Shown here piece after piece: positions 27,008-35,476 of a stretch of 64,000 nt of DNA. The stretch's first letter is position 1; each line of letters begins with the position of its first letter. The notes under the pieces were generated by a model that saw only the letters and a program-made list of their open reading frames with translations, did not search any database and was not told the origin of the DNA. A program made the position numbers and the translations under genes. This DNA is from Strigamia acuminata (taxonomy: Eukaryota; Arthropoda; Chilopoda; Geophilomorpha; Linotaeniidae). The stretch is from contig OX442314.1 in NCBI GenBank assembly GCA_949358305.1, positions 49,050,581-49,114,580 on the forward strand. The letters run 5' to 3'.

Positions 27008-28606
27008 TCAATGTCGATTATCGCGTTCTTGTTGCGCATTCACATCAGAATCCGACCTTGAATCAGATTGTGAATTTGAAGGCGTGTTAAAATGTGGTGT
27101 TTCAGGTGGGTCGGGTGGGTCGCCGTCATCGTCGGGCGGTCGACGTCCACCTCCAGGTGGTCCATCTCCATGTCCATCTGGATTTCCTCCATCTGGTGGA
27201 TTTCTTCTATACTGACCCCCACCTGGCGGGCTTTCATGTCCGTCCGGCGGTTCGCGTGTTGGATTGGTGTCTCGTCGACTTCTTTTTGACGAGTCTTGCT
27301 GTTGAGTCAGTGGTATCGTTCGAGTAACATGAATACCAGTTTCATGCCGTCTATTTCGATCGTCTACTATCCCCAACAGTCGGTCACTGTTGTGAAAAAT
27401 AGGGTTTCGATTACCAGGGAGCGGATTGCGATCAGCTCTCCGTTCCTCAGAATCTGAAGGACGTTTTCTTTTTGAGCGATGGCGACGACGCGAACGTTGG
27501 TCGTCATCACTCGATAATCCAGATTGGCTACTTAACTCTGAAACAACAGAAATTGTTATTGTTTCGGGAGTCAAAATAGGGACAGTTGGCGCAGCCATTT
27601 CTGGTTGCACCAATTGGTCAGTATAATTTCTTGCTTGCAAACGGTCTTTCATTTCTGCAAGCTCTTCTTGAGCGCGTAACAAATCAGCTCGGAGGATTTC
27701 ATTCTCGTTTATTTGATTTTGCGATTCTGGTTGTAATCGCTTAGCAGGGCCGCTAGACTTGACTTGTCCGCTCGTACTGGGTTGATCCAGCGAGTGGAAA
27801 ATCTCGTCTTCACGCTTAGCTATTTTGCTTTCGCGAGTACGCTGTGTTTTAGCACGTGTGTCTAATTCAGCAGCATATCTCACTAGTTGATTATGATTGC
27901 GTTGGTAGTGGTCTGCCAAATCAATCAATTCTTTATTTTTCTGCTCCAGCTTACTTTTGGTAAGCTCGAGCTGTCTTCGCGCCTCTTGGTGTGAGCGAAT
28001 TGAAAGTTCATTTCTAGTATTCATTTTAGAAAGATCTTCCACTTCACCTTTTAATCGGTATTCTCTAGCTTTTTGGGCTAGAAATTCCTCATTTTGTCGA
28101 TTGAGTTCCATGTGTTGAAGCTCAACCTCCGCTTTTTGTTGTTGAAGCTCAGCTTCTTTTCGTTCCATTTCAAATTGTAAATTTGAAACGGCTCGGTCAG
28201 TGTGAAGTCGTATCATGGCGCGATGAATCTCTTCCACCGTCATGTCGTCCGTTATTTGGGCGCCATCTTGGCGTGCTTGATTTCTCAAAGCATCCAACAT
28301 GGTCATGCGAGGAGGTGATTCGTGAGACGATTCACTTTCCATTTCACGTAACGTATTTTCCACTTCCTCCAGTGGAAGTGGCGGGAGTTCTTGGTCGTTA
28401 GAACTCGCACTTGAAGCGCTTAATGCTCTAGCAACTTCATTTTCAGCATCCTTAAGTTGTTTCGGATCTGGAACTGGTGTTATTTCTTCAGAAATAATTT
28501 TCTCCATAAGCATTTCAGGCTCGAGAGCCGGCAAAACCGTCGCTGCTCGTTTCTGAGTGCTTGGTCGACCTCGTTGTCGTTTTACAATTTGCATTGGCGT
28601 CGCCAT
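27008..28606 (-). CDS. Gypsy ORF1 / N-terminal part of Gag (coiled coil)
   Basis: ATG at 28606, 72 bp after the primer-binding site; 532 codons to a TGA. An AT-hook-like basic motif (KRQRGRPS) lies at residues 9-16. A long heptad-rich coiled coil spans about 150-270 (QFEMERKEAELQQQKAEVEL and onward). A Ser/Arg-rich stretch (RRRHRSKRKRP) and a Gly/Pro/Asp-rich tail follow. The terminal codons before the TGA and those after it are in one frame and similarly Arg/His-rich, so the stop probably interrupts a single Gag. The coiled coil would support multimerisation (inference). Confidence 0.85.
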   Translation of the reverse strand: MATPMQIVKRQRGRPSTQKRAATVLPALEPEMLMEKIISEEITPVPDPKQLKDAENEVARALSASSASSNDQELPPLPLEEVENTLREMESESSHESPPRMTMLDALRNQARQDGAQITDDMTVEEIHRAMIRLHTDRAVSNLQFEMERKEAELQQQKAEVELQHMELNRQNEEFLAQKAREYRLKGEVEDLSKMNTRNELSIRSHQEARRQLELTKSKLEQKNKELIDLADHYQRNHNQLVRYAAELDTRAKTQRTRESKIAKREDEIFHSLDQPSTSGQVKSSGPAKRLQPESQNQINENEILRADLLRAQEELAEMKDRLQARNYTDQLVQPEMAAPTVPILTPETITISVVSELSSQSGLSSDDDQRSRRRHRSKRKRPSDSEERRADRNPLPGNRNPIFHNSDRLLGIVDDRNRRHETGIHVTRTIPLTQQQDSSKRSRRDTNPTREPPDGHESPPGGGQYRRNPPDGGNPDGHGDGPPGGGRRPPDDDGDPPDPPETPHFNTPSNSQSDSRSDSDVNAQQERDNRH

Positions 28607-28678
28607 TTTGTCAAATTGAAAAAGAACAATGGAAATAAAGGATTTTTTCGCAAAAATCGGATTTTAATAATCAAAACA

Positions 28679-28696
28679 ATCCCGGACGGGCCCCCA
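28679..28696 (-). other. Primer-binding site, tRNA-Pro-like
   Basis: TGGGGGCCCGTCCGGGAT on the minus strand, two bases inside the 5' LTR. It differs at one position from the tRNA-Pro primer site known from gammaretroviruses and should pair with the 3' end of tRNA-Pro. Confidence 0.88.
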
Positions 28697-28698
28697 AG

Positions 28699-29776
28699 TG
28701 CGGCGATCCGGGTTTTTACTTATTAAATTATATAAATTTAATAAGCAATCGTCGGTGAGATGCCGTACAGGACTTCTACTCTGTGGCCAAATGGTTGTCT
28801 AGGGGAATGATTTTACACAGAGTAAAGGAAAAATTAGATTGTTTTAATCGTTTTAAATACACCCGAATATAATGCGAAATAATAAGTGTAATGACTGGGT
28901 CGATCTGGTTTCTCTTCGTACTTGGACACTCACAGTTGACCGTTGGCTCCAAAATGGCGTCGATGGCGTCGTGTGAGCGCGGGATTTTAGCGGAGTAAAC
29001 TCGACGCTAAAATACTTTGCTAAAATATACTAAAAATCCTCGCGGAGCAAGCTCAACACGAGAATACGTCTTGCACACAGCGATTTGATTATTACGGAGC
29101 AAGCTCGACGTAACAATCCGTCTTAACACAATTCGCCTTGTGGAGTTAAACTCGACACAAAGCCTTCAAACTAACAGAGTAAACTCGATGTTAGTTTCAC
29201 ACACAGAAATGGCTTAAATTACTCGTAGTAATTCAAGCTAGAAAGTTGCTATTCCGTACAGTGGGTACAGACCAGCGATGAAACTCAATTCGTCCAAGAA
29301 TCACAGATCACACTTTGCAGTTTTGGCAGAAGTTTGACACGGTTGTGAACAGTTTGGAGGTGGAATCAAGAGTGCGGGAAGAGTGGGCCAAAACCGTTTG
29401 GCTCACTTCTAAATCTGCTCAGAAAAGCTGCGCAGATGACGAGTTGCATGAAGATCACACACGGCCGCCTTCGGGTCGTGTGCAACAATCGAGCCGGGCA
29501 CGCGCGAGGGGAAGGGATGCTCCGCCCAGGCACACGCCTAGCAGCATCATCAAAGCAATGCACGCTGCAGCGCGATTGGTTGACGCTGTTGCTGGGCCAA
29601 AACTTGCTGCAAAACACAATATTATTTGGGTAATATTGTGTCTTGTTTTATATTTTATTAATGTATGTTTTATTTCAATTTACATTGAAACAAAACATAT
29701 AAGTTTGTTGAATATGTTTATAAGACAATTTGGAAATATGGTGCGCACTCAAATAGGAATATTTGAGGTCACCACA
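28699..29776 (-). repeat. Gypsy 5' LTR
   Basis: Same length and, where compared, same sequence as 16308-17385. Promoter LTR of the element: TATAAAAC at about 29645-29652, hairpin at 29614-29641, hairpin chain at 28984-29238. Confidence 0.96.
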
Positions 29777-29780
29777 AAAC

Positions 29781-30096
29781 GATATCAATAATACAATACA
29801 AACAATATTCAAACAAGCCAAGCTCGTTCTGGTGGAAAACCAGAGCTTATTATTCTTGAGAACAGTAGGATTGGCGATAGCCAATCGGCTGTCAGAATCC
29901 ATAGATTCGCAGGTCACTTTAGTCCCGACCTAGTAGTAAACTGGGTCCAGAAAAGTCCGATTGGTTCTCTTCGAAAGGTAAGTAGAACGTAATATTGATT
30001 CGGTAGAATCAATATAAGTAAATAATACGGAGTACTTGATTAGGTTGAATAAAATATCTTGTATTCTTTTCCCGTCGTTGTAACAATTAATTATTA
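29781..30096. other. Unassigned flank of the Gypsy insertion
   Basis: No gene. Probably part of the older Gypsy remnant that continues at 30097. A CGAAAGGTAAGT donor-like sequence occurs at about 29973-29985, but no exon is evident. Confidence 0.4.
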
Positions 30097-30470
30097 CAAC
30101 GCAAGTACTCGTCCCATCTTTTGTGGATGTCAGTGTATACTTGCAATAATATTCTTGATATCCCTGTTTAGCTGTTCCACCGGGTTTGCTTGTGCATGGC
30201 GACGTGAATTTTGGTGATCTTTTGCAAAATTTTTGGTAGATTTTTGCTTTGAATTAAGGTCCATTGGGCATTCCCAATCCATGGCGGTATCGTAAATGCA
30301 ATCTGACACTGTGCTGTTCGTACATCCAACAATGGGTACAATTTCGGCCACCATTGGCGCCCCTTGCATTTGCGGTAGTGGCTATGGCTATGCTCTAACG
30401 CATTGGTGGAAATGGTTTGGTGGTTTGGAATAGACCTTTGGAAAACTATGATGTAATGCCCTTTGGCTCC
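30097..30470 (-). pseudogene. Degenerate Gypsy integrase fragment, second copy
   Basis: Minus-strand debris with HAQANPVEQLNRDIKN, corresponding to the integrase segment HPQANPVERVNRDIK of the intact element, then KRWDEYL. Upstream pieces (MAEIVPIVGC region) match the sequence between the first and second catalytic Asp. Several frameshifts. Same family as 11836-12260. Confidence 0.8.
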
Positions 30471-30683
30471 GCCCACAATAATGTGACTTATTTTGAAATT
30501 GCATTTTGCATGGTTTTTCTCATAGAGGGTTTAGATTCTGTTCAAATTATTTCTTCTAAAAATTATGGTAAAATGTTAATGTTCATAATGGCGTAAGATG
30601 TAGAGAAAATGAAGCACACAAGCACACAGGTTGAAAGTGGAAATTACACTGGTTCTGACTTTATTCTTTTACTTGGAAACAAT

Positions 30684-31284
30684 AGGTGCATTCAATATCG
30701 ATAAGGAGAAGTGACTTCTCTTTAAGTTGATTAAATAAGTCATTTGAAAGAAGTGACTTATGTTTGAACGCGCTTATTATTTTACTGAAGTGTTTGACTT
30801 CTATCCAGTTGTGACGAGTTCTGGGCATGCTCAGAACAAGTATTGCAAATGGCTGCCAAACCAAGATGCAAAAGATCAACGCAATGTTGCCTAAAACACA
30901 AAAAAATATGTGATCTAAAATTCTAAAAACAACACGCATCTCTTTTTCTTGTGTTAATTAGAAGTTCATGTGGTTTTTAGAATTTTAGAGCACATATTTT
31001 TTTTGTTTTAGGCAACATTGCGATGAGCGAATTAGATCGGAAAAGAATGCAGCCAAAAATTTCCAAAACGAGGCGAAACCAGGCGATACGCGCACGCGCA
31101 CCATTGTTTAAGTGACTTATTCATAAGAATAAGTAACTATTTTTTCACTTCTCCTTACTTCACTTATTTGACTTCTTTCAAAACGACTTATCAGAGATAT
31201 GACACAAAAGTCGTCATATATCCGGTTGTGAGAAGTCAAATAAGTGAAAGAAGTCACTTCTTCTTATCGATATTGAATGCACCT
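30684..31284. mobile_element. Palindromic MITE (601 bp)
   Basis: Inverted ends AGGTGCATTCAATATCGATA at 30684 and its complement ending at 31284, flanked by AAT on both sides (30681-30683, 31285-31287). Inner arms also pair (GTTGCCTAAAACA near 30887; TGTTTTAGGCAAC near 31003). AAGTCACTTCTT-type motifs repeat near the ends. Superfamily uncertain; the 3-bp duplication would fit Harbinger-like elements, but AAT is not the usual TWA. Confidence 0.85.
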
Positions 31285-31392
31285 AATTTTTAATTGCTCC
31301 TATTGGAGCAAATACAACTAATCCTTTGCACCTGTTAGAGTGACAAAGGACTCATATTCCTCTAATGCTAAGAACCCAAATCAATTAAAGTC

Positions 31393-31441
31393 TTTGAATT
31401 CTGTATAAATTCTTGACTTGAGAATTTATACAGAATTCAAA
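31393..31441. other. Perfect 21-bp inverted repeat
   Basis: TTTGAATTCTGTATAAATTCT and its exact complement separated by 7 nt. It forms a perfect hairpin of 49 nt. No larger element around it was recognised. Confidence 0.8.
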
Positions 31442-31675
31442 TTTATGCTCAAGAATCTTGAACACGAAATAACACTCTCACAAGTCAGTATAATTAAAAG
31501 CACAATCAATCAAGAAATACATAAAAGCATAAATCAAATGAAATTAAGAAAATTATAACTATAATCAAAACTGAGAATAGCAAAAAATGTAATTGAAAAT
31601 GGGTTTACAAATAAAATATGAAATGAGTTAAAATAAGCATCTACAACACAAGTTGTAATACGCTGGTTTCACAGA

Positions 31676-31689
31676 GGGGGGGGGGGGGG
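31676..31689. repeat. G14 homopolymer
   Basis: Fourteen consecutive G residues in A/T-rich DNA; prone to sequencing and length error. Confidence 0.9.
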
Positions 31690-31949
31690 CAACAATTGTT
31701 TTAAAATACAAGAAAATGCCTAAACTTACACGTTGTGTCGCCTTGTATTCCTCAAGAAGCAAAAGAGAAAAGGTTAATTTCATTAAATTTTCAAAGAATT
31801 TGCATTTTATACACATTAAAAGACACTTTGCCTAAAGTCTTTTGCCAGGGTAATTACAAATTGTTTTTATTTATAATGGATCACTTTGAACAGACAATCT
31901 TATATAGGAAAAAAACGAGGCTGAAATTTGTGGCGTGCTTTCATCTGTA

Positions 31950-32307
31950 TCCATCCATCGATCATCGTTATTGTTTTCTCGAACGACGGCATGAGTATTA
32001 GCAGCGTATAAGATGCGAGGACTATGACTTCGTGCTCAAACGTATAAGAATAGAGAAGTTTCGGGGTGCGACGCGAAAAAGAAAGCACCACAGACTTATC
32101 AACATTAAGACTCATCAAGTTAGCATTAGTCCAACGATGCACTCTATCCAGATGGAGTTGCAAATTCCCGCAGTCGCCGACAGAATCAATACTGCGGCCC
32201 AACTTAGTGTCGTCAGCAAAGAAAGCATGGGACACACTCTGAAGAAAAAAAAGACAAATCATTAATAAAAAATTTAAATAAAACAGGACCAAGTATAGAG
32301 TCCTGAG
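31950..32307 (-). pseudogene. LINE reverse transcriptase fragment, interrupted by a hAT element
   Basis: Minus-strand text HAFFADDTKLGRSI is the catalytic FADD box of a non-LTR retrotransposon reverse transcriptase, followed by the thumb-side segment NLQLHLDRVHRWTNANLMSLN. In another frame the motif DSILGPVLF precedes it and crosses the hAT insertion point at 32308. The 5' continuation lies at 33029-33140. Truncated and frameshifted. Confidence 0.85.
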
Positions 32308-33028
32308 TAGACCCCGGATATATATGTGAAATAAATTTCGTTTTATGCACATAAAATATGCACTAAAAATCCCATTTTATGCGAAATAAAAAAATTGAAA
32401 TATGCAAAATAAAAAAATGTATTTCAGTCAAATCATTTGTTGCAATAACAAATCAGTGCCATTTCTAAGTGGTGTGTGGTAAAACCGTGTCGCTGTGTAA
32501 GCACAGACTTAAATTGGAAAATAAAACCGTTCAACATTGCAACTGGTGATAGGGGCATATGTAAATCTTGCAAAAATTCAGTTTGTGGATGTGGATTTGA
32601 TACTTCTAAGTTTGGTTGAACGGACATGGCTTTTCTCTTGTTTGCAACATGTCCACTAGTTTTAACATGTTGTTTAACTTGAGACTTCTGTGGTGGTTTA
32701 CCACTTCCACCAATTGGGGCGAAACAGACAAAACAGAAAATGAAATCACACTCAACTCATAATGTGATTTTATCAATTTCATTCTAGAATTGACAACTTT
32801 CGGCATTCTTGTAAAAGAAATGCAATGAAAATGATATGTTGATATTATCAACATATCATTTTCATTGCAGAAAAGGCCTTTCGACGGTTACATATCATGT
32901 TCGTATCATAAAAAAAGCCGATTTATGCAAAAAAAAACAATTTTCGGGAAATATGCAATAAAAGCCAATTTCGGCTTTTTATTGAATATAAATATATTGT
33001 ATGCATTTATGCATTTATCCGGGGTCTA
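32308..33028 (-). mobile_element. hAT-type element (721 bp) inserted in the LINE
   Basis: Inverted ends TAGACCCCGGATA / TATCCGGGGTCTA with an 8-bp duplication GTCCTGAG at 32300-32307 and 33029-33036, which fits the hAT target pattern (T at position 2, A at 7). Subterminal ATGCATAAA-type repeats occur. At about 32620-32760 the minus strand encodes CFVC ... QHVKTSGHVANKRK, resembling the N-terminal zinc finger of hAT transposases. The catalytic part is lost. Confidence 0.88.
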
Positions 33029-33140
33029 GTCCTGAGGAACCCAGGAAGCGGTCACATAGCAACTTGGCGTAATAGTCCCACATTCACTTCATACAGTATT
33101 TTCTATTGCTCAAGTAGCTGGCAAACCTCTTAACCAAACG
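33029..33140 (-). pseudogene. LINE reverse transcriptase fragment, 5' side of the hAT insertion
   Basis: After removing the hAT element and one copy of the duplication, the minus-strand frame runs through WVPQDSILGPVLF, the conserved reverse-transcriptase motif upstream of FADD. This shows that the two LINE pieces were contiguous. Confidence 0.75.
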
Positions 33141-33141
33141 G

Positions 33142-33245
33142 GTGTGAAGGTCGAAGAAAATATTCAATACGGCATCAATGTTGGGAGATACAACTAAAGT
33201 AAACAAAAACCTATTTTATTCACAACTTAATAAAAACTTAATAAA
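33142..33245 (+). pseudogene. 3' fragment of the 8031-type gene
   Basis: Matches 8334-8438, including GVKVEENIQYGIN, the stop region and the AATAAA poly(A) signal. A deletion after GIN alters the last residues. Confidence 0.75.
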
Positions 33246-33297
33246 AATAACTGGAAAAAAAATGAAACACAGCGCCCAAAAAAGGCCAAAAAATAAA

Positions 33298-34345
33298 TTA
33301 AAACGGCAAAAAATCGCGTAAAAAAAGCAGAAATAAAATCCAACTCACAACTCGCCATGTCCTATGTGCGACAGGCACATTTGGGGGCTGTCCAGGGTCT
33401 TTTGGGCGGTCGAAACACGCTGCAAAAAAAAAGAAAAAAAAATCCACAGGCTGCATTGGTCAAAACTTTCCAAGGCTCATTGTTGGAGATACCAGTTTTT
33501 AACATTTTTAACAATTTTAAGGAGTTGCTGATAAGCTGGCTGGACGCTGGCTGATCGTATAGTGGCTGGACACGCAGTTGGACAATGTAGTCATGGCGCC
33601 AGAAGAGTCAAGAGAGTCCCCGGTGGGAAGGAAACTGGTTTCTACTCACAAACCATTATAATCCATTACAAATGCGAGAAGATATAAATTAGCGATGTTT
33701 ATTCATCCATTTGCTTTATAACAAGAGAGGAGCACACTAACAACAATCTTGAGTGCTCCTAAACAATCAAATAAACAGAGAAGAATTCAGACAAGCTCTT
33801 CTCAGTCTCCATATATCAATATTTTAAACTGAAGAGATAGCCAGTATAGGCTACCGTATAAGGTATACAGGAATTCTAAAGAAAATAACTCAAGTAAAGC
33901 GCAAAGTGGTGCCTTCATCATTAACATTTGGAGTGATGATAAAACTTTCATCGTCAGATTGTTCATCCAATATTTCGAATGGCTCTTTCTTATGTTAGTT
34001 AGAATCTTGCGTTTCAGCTGTGGTTGTTGGATTTTCTAGTGTCTAGAAGTAAAGGTGGGCGAATGTTGGGTCACTCACCCATAACACTATCGAATATATC
34101 ATACCATGGGCACTTATTTAATACCTTGGCTAAAAAAAAAGAGATGTTTGAGCATTTTAAACTACAAAATAAAAATAAAAACCATGTAGTGATGCAATTT
34201 CTTCAGAATCCAGTTCAACACCTGCTCCTGTGCTGTCCAGCCAATGTTTCATATGCATCCTCCGTCGTTGAGAATTTGTTTTTCGTCTGTAATGGTGGAC
34301 AGTTTGGGAATGCATCAGGTTCTTCGTCAGAGTCGCACCGCCGAT
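33298..34345. repeat. Interspersed repeat X, copy 2
   Basis: 33300-33712 matches 13430-13835 and 33906-34160 matches 15250-15500. Here the two parts are separated by about 180 bp (33713-33890) instead of the 1.4-kb inverted-repeat element found at the first locus. Minus-strand debris (HMKHWLDSTGAGVE) parallels that at 15560-15660. Confidence 0.8.
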
Positions 34346-35077
34346 CATTCGGGTTGCTATCATCGTCAGCATTGGGGAGCGATCACAGATGCGACCGTTA
34401 CCATGCTGACCGAGAGAGAACTTTTCTGGCCTCTGCGGGGCCAACCACTTCCGGAAGGGGCACTTCCGGGTTCTCAATTGGCCGAACCAAATGGACCGCA
34501 GCTCCACCAGGTGCTGGGAACCGCACCAGGCTGCGCACGAGAGACACGAGTGGCGCGAGAGCTGCAGGAGACGCCCTGTGCTGCAGGTGAGTGATCAGCC
34601 TGCGGGGGCAGCTGGTCACATCTTAACAAATTTGGGTGTGCACATCATCAGTTACATAACTCAAATCATTATATTATGAATCTTAATTGAAGTACACAAC
34701 AAAAATGTTTAGTTTTATAACATAATGTACAGACTAGGGAATTGATTTATAGACTATAAATAAAAGTGGCGGAACTTATACACCTGAAATTTGCAAGAAC
34801 CAACATAAATCAACCTGGCGTGAGAAATGTCAAAAAGGAACAACTTCGATCTATTTTGAATGCAGTTACTGCGTGTTTATGTCTCTATATTTTTCGTTTT
34901 TGTGTGGAAAATGAAATCGATGTCGATAAAATGCAAAACATAAAATTACCGTAAAAAGTCATTAAAATTTTATCACTTTGTATGTGTTTACGCAACAGAT
35001 ACTAAGGAAACTTCGTATGGGCTGATCACACAAAGGACACACACATTTTGTGAAGATATTTGCACAATATTGCTGAT
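34346..35077. other. Non-coding; G/C-rich patch and repeat fragments
   Basis: 34350-34620 is G/C-rich with open frames on both strands and no recognisable product. 34700-34757 matches 8486-8540. 34760-34960 shows no clear gene. Confidence 0.5.
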
Positions 35078-35120
35078 ATGTATCTCTGCTTACTCATAAA
35101 CTTATTTCTACTTGATGCAC
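35078..35120 (+). CDS. Possible signal-peptide exon of the ionotropic receptor
   Basis: ATG followed by a hydrophobic leader (MYLCLLINLFLLDA) and a consensus donor GTAAGT at 35121. It reads as a secretory signal, as expected for an ionotropic receptor. Its phase (1) suits the alternative exon start at 35496 (acceptor TATTATTTAG), not the one at 35477, so the link is tentative. Confidence 0.45.
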
Positions 35121-35476
35121 GTAAGTTAAGTTACTTTTCTGTGGCCCAAATAAAACCGGCCCAACATTAGTAACACGTGGTAACACGGAATAAACTGTAA
35201 AACAATAAAATGTTATTTCTAGTGTTTTGTTTGGGTTCTGAGATTAGATGTTTACAGCTTAGCCGTGTTGGATTTTCCCAAATTACTTTAATTCCGAATC
35301 GTGGTAAATTGGTTGCAAAGTTTTCAATTGCGCAATCATTAAATGTTTGAGTTTATTTCTAGGAATTTTCCTGGAAAGTGTCGCTGTTGTAAGATATCGT
35401 GTTTTGATTTTTATTTTTCGATGTGGTTGTATAAAAATTTTCTTTCACCAGATCAATAAATATTTTTTTATTGCAG

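Larger units (their letters stand above)
16308..29776 (-). mobile_element. Complete Ty3/Gypsy LTR retrotransposon (13,469 bp)
   Basis: Two 1078-bp LTRs bound the element, and AAAC is duplicated at 16304-16307 and 29777-29780. Order in sense direction (right to left): 5' LTR, primer site, ORF1 (coiled coil), gag with zinc knuckle, pol (protease, reverse transcriptase, RNase H, integrase), an extra spliced ORF, a MITE, polypurine tract, 3' LTR. No envelope-like ORF (no signal peptide, fusion peptide or membrane anchor) is present. The LTRs appear identical in every stretch I compared, so the insertion is young. It is larger than typical Gypsy elements (5-9 kb) because of the extra ORF, long ORF1 and long LTRs. 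Confidence 0.97.
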
